From Xanthobacteraceae bacterium (GTDB taxonomy: Bacteria > Pseudomonadota > Alphaproteobacteria > Rhizobiales > Xanthobacteraceae), in NCBI GenBank assembly GCA_030041005.1, contig JASHOR010000094.1, forward strand, positions 67,064-105,524: a DNA stretch of 38,461 nucleotides. Reading direction: 5' to 3'. Position numbers and translations under genes: made by a program. Positions 16,055 through 23,581 of the stretch are shown here, one piece after another. Each line of letters starts with the position of its first letter. The first letter of the stretch is position 1. Under the pieces are notes generated by a model, which saw only the letters and a list, made by a program, of their open reading frames with translations, made no database searches and was not told where the DNA came from.

Positions 16055-17077
16055 ATGACGACTCTGGTCACCGGAGGCGCCGGTTACATCGGCAGTCACA
16101 TGGTGTACGCGCTGCACGACCGCGGCGAAGGCGTCGTCGTGCTCGACGATCTCTCCACCGGTTTCGATTGGGCGGTCGCCCCCGGCGTGCCGCTTGTCGT
16201 CGGCGACAGCGGCGACCAGGACCTGGTGGCGAAGATCATTCGCGACCATCGGATCGAGGCCGTCATCCATTTCGCCGCCTCCGTGGTCGTGCCCGATTCC
16301 GTGCGTGAGCCGCTCGCCTATTACCGCAACAATACCGTCAACTCGCGCGCGCTGATCGAGTGCGCCGTAAAGGGCGGCGTGCGTCATGTCATTTTTTCCT
16401 CCACCGCCGCCATCTACGGCAACCCGCATGAAATCCCGGTGCGGGAGGACGCGCCGGCGCAACCGATCTCCCCCTACGGCTGGTCGAAATTCATGACCGA
16501 GACCATGCTGCGCGACGCGAGTTCCGCGCACGGGCTCAAACACATCATTCTGCGCTATTTCAATGTCGCCGGCGCCGACCCGCAATGCCGCACCGGGCAA
16601 TCGACAAATGGCGCCACGCATCTGATCAAGGTCGCGGTTGAGGCGGCGCTGGGGCTGCGTCACAGGCTCGACATTTTCGGCGACGATTATCCCACCGCCG
16701 ACGGCACCTGCATCCGCGATTATATTCACGTCAGCGATCTCGTGCTCGCGCATTGCGAAGCGCTGCGTCAGCTTCGCGCCGGAGGCCCGTCAACGACGCT
16801 CAATTGCGGCTACGGTCACGGTTTTTCAGTTCGCGACGTGATCGAAGTGGTCAAGCGGGCATCGGGCGTGGACTTCAAGGTTGAACATGCGCCGCGACGC
16901 GCGGGCGACGCCGCGCAAATCGTGGCGGACACCGCCCGGATCCGCAGGACATTGCAATGGCGGCCGCAATTTGACGACCTTGCAATCATCGTCAGGCACG
17001 CGCTCGCCTGGGAACGCGAACTCCTCAAGCGGCGCGGCGCACGCGGCGACGCTCGCGCTCACCTGGAACCGGCCTAG
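16055..17077 (+). CDS. galE: UDP-glucose 4-epimerase (340 aa)
   Basis: Interconverts UDP-glucose and UDP-galactose, supplying galactose donors for LPS or exopolysaccharide. NAD-binding VTGGAGYIGSHMVYAL, HFAASVVVPDSV, FSSTAAIYGNP and the catalytic Tyr141/Lys145 in SPYGWSKFMTE are all present. The NVAGADP and DGTCIRDYIHVSDL motifs are diagnostic of GalE rather than other epimerases. AAGGCAGG lies upstream of the ATG. The stop TAG (17075-17077) is the left end of repeat B3. A related UDP-sugar specificity such as GlcNAc cannot be excluded. Confidence 0.93.
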   Translation: MTTLVTGGAGYIGSHMVYALHDRGEGVVVLDDLSTGFDWAVAPGVPLVVGDSGDQDLVAKIIRDHRIEAVIHFAASVVVPDSVREPLAYYRNNTVNSRALIECAVKGGVRHVIFSSTAAIYGNPHEIPVREDAPAQPISPYGWSKFMTETMLRDASSAHGLKHIILRYFNVAGADPQCRTGQSTNGATHLIKVAVEAALGLRHRLDIFGDDYPTADGTCIRDYIHVSDLVLAHCEALRQLRAGGPSTTLNCGYGHGFSVRDVIEVVKRASGVDFKVEHAPRRAGDAAQIVADTARIRRTLQWRPQFDDLAIIVRHALAWERELLKRRGARGDARAHLEPA

Positions 17078-17151
17078 TGTGGCGGTTCAGAAGTCCGCAT
17101 CATTCCTGCCGCGACCTCGTCATGCGGAGTTCTGAACCAAAGCCACACGAG
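17074..17151 (+). repeat. CTAG-family palindrome, class B (B3)
   Basis: 78 bp, CTAG to CGAG. It differs from B1 and B2 at few positions, and its 21-nt loop is identical to theirs. The first bases CTAG contain the galE stop codon. It is followed by the linker ATCAATAAGTTG (17152-17163) and C4. In this case the element pair sits downstream of a plus-strand gene, whereas the other pairs follow minus-strand genes. Confidence 0.87.
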
Positions 17152-17163
17152 ATCAATAAGTTG

Positions 17164-17238
17164 CCAGTGTCCTTCGATTCCGAAGTTCGCAAACGAAGGT
17201 GCCGCATAATGATGCGAACTTCGGAATTGGGACACTGG
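17164..17238 (-). repeat. CTAG-family palindrome, class C (C4, AAGTT subtype)
   Basis: 75 bp, CCAGTG to CACTGG. Inner arms CGATTCCGAAGTTCGCA / TGCGAACTTCGGAATTG, nearly identical to C2 including the loop (GGTGCCGCATAATGA). B3-linker-C4 is almost a copy of B2-linker-C2, which argues for movement or copying as one unit. Confidence 0.86.
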
Positions 17239-17375
17239 ATGCGCGATTTCGAGCGCGCCCCGACACGCCGCCCGCGCCCGATTTAGCTTGAAAGTTTTGC
17301 CGCTTCCGGGCATGGAAACAGCCTCTTTCCGCCGGCTTGTTCAAGCCGGCCAAAGGCGGTCGAAACGGATCGTGC

Positions 17376-19175
17376 ATGAGATTTTTTCGGGCCGCGTCCT
17401 CCGACAAGTATTCGGCCTACGCGCTGTTTCGGCGGATCATTTTCGACGACGCGCTCAGCTATTGGCCGCGCTATACCGCGGCGCTGGTGCTGATGGCGGT
17501 CTTCGCGGGCGCCACGGCGATTTCCGCCTATCTGCTCGGCACGATGATCAACGCCGCCTACGTCGAGAAGAATTACCGCGAGATCGTCGCGCTCGGCCTT
17601 CTCGCCATGCTGATCTTCGTAGTGAAGGCGCTGGCGACCTACGGCTCGACCCTCCTGGTCGCCTGGATCAGCAACCGCATCGTCGCCAACAACCAGCGGC
17701 GCCTGTTCGACAAGCTCCTGCAGGAGGACATCGGCTTTTTCGCCGATCGACACTCCTCGGAATTCGTGGCGCGGCTCGTGACCGGCGCCGCCGCGGTCAG
17801 TCAAACCATCACTCTGCTCATTACGGCACTCGGACGCGATCTGATGTCGCTGATCGGGCTTACCTCGGTGATGGTCATACAGGACCCGGTCATGTCGCTC
17901 GCGGCGCTCGTCATCGCGCCGCCAGCCATGCTGATCATGCGCAAGATGGTTCGCCGATTGCGCACCATTGCGCGCACGCAGTTCACCGACAGCACGCGCA
18001 CCATCGAGACCATGCAGGAGTCGCTGCAGGGCCTGCGCATGGTCAAGGCATTCAGCCTCGAAGACGAGATGCGGCGGCGGCTCGCCGTGAGCGTCGCAGC
18101 CGTCGAGCAGGAATCGAACAAGCTCGCCCGCATCGCCGGCCGCTCCTCGCCGATGATGGAAGTCCTCGCCGGCTTCACGATTTCGCTGGCGATCGTCTAT
18201 GGCGGTTACCGCGTGATCGACACCGGAGCGACGCCCGGCCAGTTCTTCTCGTTCTTGGCGGCGTTTCTGCTTGCCTATGAGCCGGCCAAGCGGCTTGCCC
18301 GCCTCAACATCGACCTGAACAATGCGCTGGTGGGCGTGCGCATACTTTACGAAGTGCTCGACACCCCTCCGGGCGAACCGAACGACGACAGCAAGCCGTC
18401 GCTGACGCTGTCCGCAGCGCACCTGGAATTCGATCGTGTGAACTTCGCCTACCGCGCCGAGGCGCCGGTCCTGCGCGACATGAGCCTTGTCGCCGAACCG
18501 GGCAAGATCACCGCGCTTGTCGGCGCCTCGGGCGGCGGCAAATCGACCGTGTTCAACCTGATCCTGCGCTTCTACGAAGTCGGCGGCGGCCGCATCGTGA
18601 TCGACGGTCAGAACATCGCCGACGTATCCCGCCGCTCGCTGCGTCAGAACATCGCCTATGTCGGCCAGATCGTGCAGTTGTTCCGCGGCACGATCCGCGA
18701 CAACATAGCTTTCGGCCGAATGGGCGCCAGCGAGGCCGAGATCGTCGCCGCGGCAAAGGCGGCGCACGCTCATGATTTCATCATGGGGTTTCCCGCAGGC
18801 TACGACAGCCAGGTCGGCGAGCACGGACTGCAATTGTCCGGCGGACAGCGCCAACGCATTTCGATCGCGCGCGCGCTGATCAAGAACGCGCCGATCATCC
18901 TGCTCGATGAAGCCACAGCCGCGCTCGACTCCGAATCCGAGCGGGCCGTGCAGCAGGCCATCGGCGAATTGTGCAAAGGCCGCACGACGCTGGTCATCGC
19001 CCACCGTCTCTCCACCATCATGCACGCCGATTGCATTCTTGTGGTCGAGAACGGATCGATCGTCGAATCCGGCCGCCATGAGGACCTGCTGCGCAGGAAC
19101 GGCCGTTACGCCTCGTTCTACCGGCTGCAATTGAAGGAGCAGTCGCCCGAACTCAGGTCGGTCGCGGTCGGATGA
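17376..19175 (+). CDS. ABC exporter, MsbA-like half transporter (599 aa)
   Basis: An N-terminal membrane domain with six segments (starting near residues 15-45, ALVLMAVFAGATAISAYLLG) is fused to a C-terminal ATPase. Walker A GASGGGKST is near residue 383, the signature LSGGQRQRISIARAL near 487 and Walker B IILLDEAT near 508; the H-loop is VIAHRLSTI. The arrangement and length match lipid and polysaccharide exporters such as MsbA. In an LPS locus it probably flips lipid A-core or another lipid-linked glycan across the inner membrane, but the substrate is inferred from context only. ATG at 17376 is chosen over an in-frame TTG 39 bp upstream. It is separated from galE by the B3-C4 repeat pair. 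Confidence 0.88.
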   Translation: MRFFRAASSDKYSAYALFRRIIFDDALSYWPRYTAALVLMAVFAGATAISAYLLGTMINAAYVEKNYREIVALGLLAMLIFVVKALATYGSTLLVAWISNRIVANNQRRLFDKLLQEDIGFFADRHSSEFVARLVTGAAAVSQTITLLITALGRDLMSLIGLTSVMVIQDPVMSLAALVIAPPAMLIMRKMVRRLRTIARTQFTDSTRTIETMQESLQGLRMVKAFSLEDEMRRRLAVSVAAVEQESNKLARIAGRSSPMMEVLAGFTISLAIVYGGYRVIDTGATPGQFFSFLAAFLLAYEPAKRLARLNIDLNNALVGVRILYEVLDTPPGEPNDDSKPSLTLSAAHLEFDRVNFAYRAEAPVLRDMSLVAEPGKITALVGASGGGKSTVFNLILRFYEVGGGRIVIDGQNIADVSRRSLRQNIAYVGQIVQLFRGTIRDNIAFGRMGASEAEIVAAAKAAHAHDFIMGFPAGYDSQVGEHGLQLSGGQRQRISIARALIKNAPIILLDEATAALDSESERAVQQAIGELCKGRTTLVIAHRLSTIMHADCILVVENGSIVESGRHEDLLRRNGRYASFYRLQLKEQSPELRSVAVG

Positions 19176-19274
19176 GAAAGACGCCGGACCGACGATCGAC
19201 GAGGTTGACAAGCGAGGGGCGTTGATCCCTGTTCCGCACCCCGCCACTGTCATTGCCAATCACAGCGAGCCCGC

Positions 19275-19988
19275 ATGACCGAAAAAGCCGAGAGCTATGT
19301 CATTTCGCCGCCGCCGCCACGGCCCGTCCTTGCGGTTGTCGGGACGGCAAAAGCCTTTCCTGTCCGGCGCCTGTGGTGCGTCGGTCGCAATTACGTCGAG
19401 CACATCAAGGAGATGGGGCACGACGTGCGCGATCCGCCGTTCTTCTTCGCCAAACCCGCCGACGCCATCGTGCCTGACGGCGGCACCGTGCCCTACCCGT
19501 CTCTGACCAGGGACATGCATCACGAGGTCGAGCTTGTGGTCGCGCTGAAGAGCGGAGGGCGCGACATCCCGGTCGCGCGAGCGCTCGACTGCATCTACGG
19601 CTACGGCGTCGGCATCGACCTCACCCGGCGCGATCTGCAGATCGCCTCGCGCGATATCAAGCGGCCGTGGGAGATCGGCAAGGCCTTCGACCATTCCGCG
19701 CCCTGCGGCGCGCTCCAGCCCGCCTCGGCGATCGGACACCCGTCAAAGGGGCGCATCGTGCTCAAGGTCAACGGCAAGGTACGCCAGGACGGCGACCTCA
19801 ATCAGATGATCTGGAACGTGCCGGAGATCATCTCCAAGCTTTCGGAAATGGTCGAACTGGCCGCCGGCGACATCATCATGACCGGAACGCCTTCGGGCGT
19901 CGCCGCGACGGTCGCGGGCGACAGACTCGATTGCGAGATCGAGGGAGTCGGCACGCTCGCCGTGACGATCGGACAGCCGCTGAAATAG
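19275..19988 (+). CDS. Fumarylacetoacetate hydrolase family protein, fumarylpyruvate hydrolase-like (237 aa)
   Basis: Likely cleaves or isomerises a beta-diketo acid from aromatic degradation. LWCVGRNYVEHIKEMGHD, FFFAKPADAIVPDGGTVPYP and HHEVELVVAL supply the FAH-fold active site; the glutamates of the HEVEL segment and the Asp of GYGVGIDLTRRDLQ bind the divalent metal. IIMTGTPSGVAATVAGD is the usual C-terminal motif. KAFDHSAPCGAL and overall length resemble fumarylpyruvate hydrolases of the gentisate pathway, but no other gentisate gene is nearby, so the substrate is open. A TTGACA lies about 70 bp upstream without a good -10. Confidence 0.85.
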   Translation: MTEKAESYVISPPPPRPVLAVVGTAKAFPVRRLWCVGRNYVEHIKEMGHDVRDPPFFFAKPADAIVPDGGTVPYPSLTRDMHHEVELVVALKSGGRDIPVARALDCIYGYGVGIDLTRRDLQIASRDIKRPWEIGKAFDHSAPCGALQPASAIGHPSKGRIVLKVNGKVRQDGDLNQMIWNVPEIISKLSEMVELAAGDIIMTGTPSGVAATVAGDRLDCEIEGVGTLAVTIGQPLK

Positions 19989-19993
19989 CCGGA

Positions 19994-20116
19994 CGTCATT
20001 TCCGGAAACCGCGCAGCGATTGTGCGGAATCCATAACCGCGGACGGTGCAAATCTGGCCTTGACGGTGATTATGGATTCCGGGCTCGCGGGCGACAGCCC
20101 GCGCCCCGGAATGACC
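19994..20116. repeat. Long imperfect palindrome between convergent genes
   Basis: GTCATTTCCGG...GGAATCCATAACC on the left is mirrored by GATTATGGATTCCGGG...CCCCGGAATGACC on the right. Within the right arm is a smaller hairpin, GCGGGC-GACA-GCCCGC. The wording (GGAATCCATAAC, CCCCGGAATGAC) is a dispersed repeat familiar from Bradyrhizobium-type genomes. It fills the whole gap between the converging FAH and GST genes and may terminate both. Confidence 0.7.
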
Positions 20117-20117
20117 A

Positions 20118-20723
20118 TTACTGCAGCCCTTCCGCCTTCAGCGCTTCCTTCACCTTCGGCCGCGCCGCCACGCGATCCATGTAGGCCTTGATATTGGACC
20201 ACTTGGAAAGGTCCACATCGATGCGCGGCGACCAGCGCAGCACGGTGAACAGATACGCGTCGGCAACCGTGAACTTGTCTCCCATCAGGTACTGCTTGCC
20301 GGCGAGCTGTTTGTCGATCCAGTCGAAGCGCTTGCCGAGATTTTCCTTCGAGAGCTTCTTGAACTCCTCGGGAGTCGTCGGCCGGAAAATCGGTCCATAG
20401 GACTTGTGCAGCTCCGAGGTGACGAAATTCAGCCACTCCTGCACGCGGTAGCGGTCGATCGAGCCGGGCGCCGGCACCAGTCCGGAGGCAGGCTTCTGAT
20501 CGGCGAGGTATTGCACGATCACCGGACCTTCGGTGAGGCGGTCGCCGTTATCGAGTTCGAGGACCGGCACCTGGCCCTTGGGATTGATGGCCCAATAGTC
20601 CTTGCCGCTCTTGGTCTTTTTCTCGCGGTTATCGACCTGCTCGAGGTCGAGATTGATGCCGGCTTCGCGCGAGACGATGTGCGGAGACAATGAGCATGCG
20701 CCAGGCGCGTAATAAAGTTTCAT
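20118..20723 (-). CDS. gstA: Glutathione S-transferase, beta class (201 aa)
   Basis: Conjugates or reduces electrophiles with glutathione in the cytoplasm. MKLYYAPGACSLSPHIVSRE carries Cys10, the catalytic-site cysteine of bacterial beta-class enzymes. The thioredoxin-like N-terminal domain continues to GQVPVLELDNGDRLTEGPVI (glutathione-binding cis-Pro and Glu/Gly), and the helical C-terminal domain includes FTVADAYLFTVLRW. ATG at 20723 is preceded by GGGAG with good spacing; an upstream in-frame ATG at 20777 is unlikely. It is divergent from a small orphan gene. Confidence 0.93.
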   Translation of the reverse strand: MKLYYAPGACSLSPHIVSREAGINLDLEQVDNREKKTKSGKDYWAINPKGQVPVLELDNGDRLTEGPVIVQYLADQKPASGLVPAPGSIDRYRVQEWLNFVTSELHKSYGPIFRPTTPEEFKKLSKENLGKRFDWIDKQLAGKQYLMGDKFTVADAYLFTVLRWSPRIDVDLSKWSNIKAYMDRVAARPKVKEALKAEGLQ

Positions 20724-20784
20724 GACACGCATCTCCCTTGGTGCACAGGCCTGTATGGCCCATTCATATTGCTGCAATGCAGCG

Positions 20785-20812
20785 CATATAGCACAGCTCC
20801 GAAGCGAGACAA
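20785..20812 (-). promoter_or_regulatory. Candidate sigma-70-type promoter for the GST gene
   Basis: Read on the minus strand, TTGTCT (20812-20807) is followed after 16 bp by TATATG (20790-20785), about 60 bp before the GST start. The match to TTGACA/TATAAT is moderate. No operator-like repeat was seen. Confidence 0.35.
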
Positions 20813-20878
20813 TGCCGCGTTTGGAACGTCAACAGCCGTTGTGCGTTGGCAACCGTCGAAATCGCGAAGGAACACAGC

Positions 20879-21130
20879 ATGAGCCCTCGCCGCATCATCC
20901 GCGTGCAGTCTCCCGTTCCGCTTGGCGACGTGACCATGGTCCCGCCGGCCTTGTCCGGACGCGCCGAGGCCGAAATGGGCCGCGCCATGGCGGCGGCGCT
21001 CGCGGAATTCGAGCTGCCAAGCGCGGCGGACGTATTAGGCCGCGTGCGTCAAGCCTTTCCGCTGGCGCCACGCGGCGCGCGGATTGCGGCGCTCGGCATC
21101 ATGATGCAACGCAACCGGCACTCGGACTGA
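20879..21130 (+). CDS. Small hypothetical protein (83 aa)
   Basis: Starts MSPRRIIRVQSPVPLGDVTM and continues with an Ala-rich helical middle (EMGRAMAAALAEFELPSAAD) and a short hydrophobic C-terminus (IAALGIMMQRN). GAAGGA lies about 10 bp upstream of ATG 20879, and codon choice resembles the neighbours, so I believe it is real. No known domain recognised. It converges with livF, 8 bp between stops. Confidence 0.55.
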   Translation: MSPRRIIRVQSPVPLGDVTMVPPALSGRAEAEMGRAMAAALAEFELPSAADVLGRVRQAFPLAPRGARIAALGIMMQRNRHSD

Positions 21131-21138
21131 GCGCCCGA

Positions 21139-21846
21139 CTACAGACCCAGATAGGCGCTGCGCACGCGATCGTCGGCCAGCAATTCGCTGCCGCTGCCGG
21201 AGAGCGTGATGCGGCCGTTTTCCAGGACATAGGCGCGGCTGGCGAGCTTCAGCGACAGCGCAACGTTCTGCTCCACGAGCAGGCACGTCAAACCTTCGCG
21301 ATTGAGTTCGCGGATCGTGGCAAGCACGTTGTAGGCGACGGCGGGGGCGAGCCCGAGCGAGGGTTCGTCGAACATGATCAGTTCCGGTGCGCCCATCAGG
21401 CAGCGGCCGATGGCAAGCATCTGCTGCTCGCCGCCCGAGAGCGTACCCGCCGCCTGGCGCTCGCGTTCGGCGAGAACCGGAAACAGCGCGAGCACGCGCT
21501 TGCGATTGGCCTCGCGCTGCGCCCGCGCGCGCGGAACGAGCGCGCCCATGTCGAGATTCTCGGCGACCGAGAGCGTGGGAAAAATCTGGCGACCCTCCGC
21601 GACCTGGCCGATGCCGAGATTGCAGACCCGGTGACTCGGCCAGCCGGCAATGTCGGTGGAGCGAAACAGGATGCGGCCGCGCGCGGGAACGAGCATGCCG
21701 GCGATGGCGTGAATGAGCGACGTCTTGCCCGCGCCGTTGGCGCCGACGATGGCGACGATGGCGCCCTCCTCGATGTCGAGCGAGACGGCGTCGAGCGCCT
21801 GCGCGTCGCCGTAGAACACGTCGAGGCCCTCCACCCGCAGCATCAT
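21139..21846 (-). CDS. livF: Branched-chain amino acid/amide ABC transporter, ATP-binding protein LivF-type (235 aa)
   Basis: One of two ATPases of a HAAT-family importer. Walker A GANGAGKTS (~34-42), the typical LivF stretch EGRQIFPTLSVAENLDMGAL, signature TLSGGEQQMLAIGRCLM and Walker B LIMFDEPSLGL are all intact. The start codon (ATGATG) overlaps the livG stop, showing translational coupling. It is the last gene of the operon. Confidence 0.94.
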   Translation of the reverse strand: MMLRVEGLDVFYGDAQALDAVSLDIEEGAIVAIVGANGAGKTSLIHAIAGMLVPARGRILFRSTDIAGWPSHRVCNLGIGQVAEGRQIFPTLSVAENLDMGALVPRARAQREANRKRVLALFPVLAERERQAAGTLSGGEQQMLAIGRCLMGAPELIMFDEPSLGLAPAVAYNVLATIRELNREGLTCLLVEQNVALSLKLASRAYVLENGRITLSGSGSELLADDRVRSAYLGL

Positions 21847-22568
21847 AACGTCTCGGCGCCCAGGTAGGACCGCACCACCGCGGGATCGCGCACGACCGCT
21901 TCCGGCGCGCCTTCGGCGATGACGGTGCCGTGATCGAGCACCAATACGCGCGAGGCGAGCGCCATCACCGCCCGCATCACGTGCTCGATCAGAAGGATCG
22001 TGAGCCCGCTCTCGCTGTTGAGCTCGCGCAGGATCGCGACCATGCGGTCGATCTCGGTCGGCCGCAATCCGGCCAGCATCTCATCGAGCAGCAGGAGTTT
22101 CGGCTCGGTGGCAAGCGCGCGGACGACTTCGAGCCGCTTGCGGTCCGGCAAGGTCAGTGACGATGCGGGCTGCCGGCAGCGATCGAACAGATCGAACCGG
22201 CGGAGCAACGCGTGGGCGCGCTCGCGCGCCGCGTCGACATCGCGTCGGCGCAACAGGGCGCCGACGATGACGTTGTCCTCGACGCTGAGCGCGGGAAACG
22301 GCCGCACCAGTTGGAAAGTTCGCGCGACGCCGCGCCGGCACACCGCGTCGGGCATGAGCCCCGCGATCGGCGCGCCTGCAAACGCGATCGAGCCCGCGTC
22401 CGGCGCCATGGCGCCGGCGATCATGTTGAACAGGGTGGTCTTGCCGGCGCCGTTCGGGCCGATCACGGCGAAAATGCCGCCTTCCGGCACGGCGAAGCTC
22501 ACGGCGTCGACGGCGACGAGACCGCGGAAGCGCTTGCTGACCCGGTCGAGCGATAGCAGTGACGTCAT
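21843..22568 (-). CDS. livG: Branched-chain amino acid/amide ABC transporter, ATP-binding protein LivG-type (241 aa)
   Basis: Second ATPase of the importer. Walker A GPNGAGKTTLFNMIAG, the LivG-type GVARTFQLVRPFPALSVEDN and Walker B PKLLLLDEMLAGLRPTE are present. The signature region reads LTLPDRKRLEVVRAL, which lacks LSGGQ, as usual in LivG. Overlaps livM upstream and livF downstream by ATGA junctions. Confidence 0.94.
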   Translation of the reverse strand: MTSLLSLDRVSKRFRGLVAVDAVSFAVPEGGIFAVIGPNGAGKTTLFNMIAGAMAPDAGSIAFAGAPIAGLMPDAVCRRGVARTFQLVRPFPALSVEDNVIVGALLRRRDVDAARERAHALLRRFDLFDRCRQPASSLTLPDRKRLEVVRALATEPKLLLLDEMLAGLRPTEIDRMVAILRELNSESGLTILLIEHVMRAVMALASRVLVLDHGTVIAEGAPEAVVRDPAVVRSYLGAETL

Positions 22569-23581
22569 CGCTTGTCCTTGTCGAGGCCGAGCCGGCGCGC
22601 CAGCGGCGGCCAGACCCCGTCCGGCAGCGCCACGATCACGATCAGCAGGCAGACGCCGTAAAACACCTCTTTGGCTCCCGGCACGTCGAGGCCGGCGGCA
22701 GCCAGCGCCGAATCGAGCGTTTCCGCCAGGCCGGTAAGCAGGAATGAGCCGAGGATCGGCCCGAACAAGGTGCCGACGCCGCCGATGACGGGCCCGAGAA
22801 TCATCTCGATCGAACGGCCGATGCCGAAAACCTGTTCGGGGAACAGATTGTTGTAGAAGAACGCATAAAACACGCCGGCAAAGGAGGTGATAGCAGCGGA
22901 GATCGTCACCGCATACATTTTGCAGCGAAACGTATCGATTCCGGCGGAGCGCGCGGCTTGCTCGTCCTCGCGAATGGCAAGCCAATAATAACCGATGCGG
23001 CTGCCGATCAGAAAACGGCACAGCGCGAATGCGACAACGGTGGCCGCGAGAATGACGTAGTAGAACATCGTCGGATCGCCGCGCAGCCGCAGCAGGTCGT
23101 TATGACCGTATTGCGCCACCGGCAGGAACAGGCCGGCCGCGGCGTTGACCAGCGACAGGTGGTCGAAGCCGATGCGCGCAAACTCGGCAAAGGCGATGGT
23201 GAGGATGGCGAAATAGACGCCGGACACGCCGAAGCGAAAGGCAAGAAAGCCGATGATCGCGCCGCTTAAAGCGGCGACCGGCACGGAGACCAGAAATCCA
23301 AGCCACGGGTCAATGCCGAATTTCGTGAACAGAACTGCCGAAACATACGCGCCCAGGCCGGCATAGAGCGCATGACCGAGCGAAAGCTGACCGGCGAAGC
23401 CCATCATGATGTTCCAGGCCTGCCCGGTGAAAGCCGAATAAAGAATGACGATCATCACGGTGAGCAGATAATCGTTGACGAGCCATGGAGCGGCCAGCAA
23501 GGCCGCAAGAAGAACCACGAGCAGAACGGCATTGCGGCGCCGTACGCCGTCGGCCGCGCGCCCGATCGCCACCGCCGTCAT
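22565..23581 (-). CDS. livM: Branched-chain amino acid/amide ABC transporter permease LivM-type (338 aa)
   Basis: Inner-membrane permease with about nine hydrophobic segments. QAWNIMMGFAGQLSLGHALY is the family hallmark near residue 60, and the cytoplasmic coupling stretch IREDEQAARSAGIDTFRCKM (near 200) contacts the ATPase. LFGPILGSFLLTGLAETLDS and PDGVWPPLARRLG close the protein. ATG at 23581 overlaps the livH stop; the open frame extends upstream but inside livH, so this start is secure. Confidence 0.94.
   Translation of the reverse strand: MTAVAIGRAADGVRRRNAVLLVVLLAALLAAPWLVNDYLLTVMIVILYSAFTGQAWNIMMGFAGQLSLGHALYAGLGAYVSAVLFTKFGIDPWLGFLVSVPVAALSGAIIGFLAFRFGVSGVYFAILTIAFAEFARIGFDHLSLVNAAAGLFLPVAQYGHNDLLRLRGDPTMFYYVILAATVVAFALCRFLIGSRIGYYWLAIREDEQAARSAGIDTFRCKMYAVTISAAITSFAGVFYAFFYNNLFPEQVFGIGRSIEMILGPVIGGVGTLFGPILGSFLLTGLAETLDSALAAAGLDVPGAKEVFYGVCLLIVIVALPDGVWPPLARRLGLDKDKR

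Noticed and set aside
19205-19233. TTGACA upstream of the FAH-family gene as a promoter
   Set aside because: The -10 region at 17 bp spacing (CCTGTT) is poor, so I did not list it as a feature.
17283-19259. Open frame of 658 codons on the minus strand across the ABC exporter
   Set aside because: It lies antisense to a gene with intact Walker and signature motifs, its protein is full of Arg, His and Asp runs without a domain, and long antisense frames are common in GC-rich DNA.
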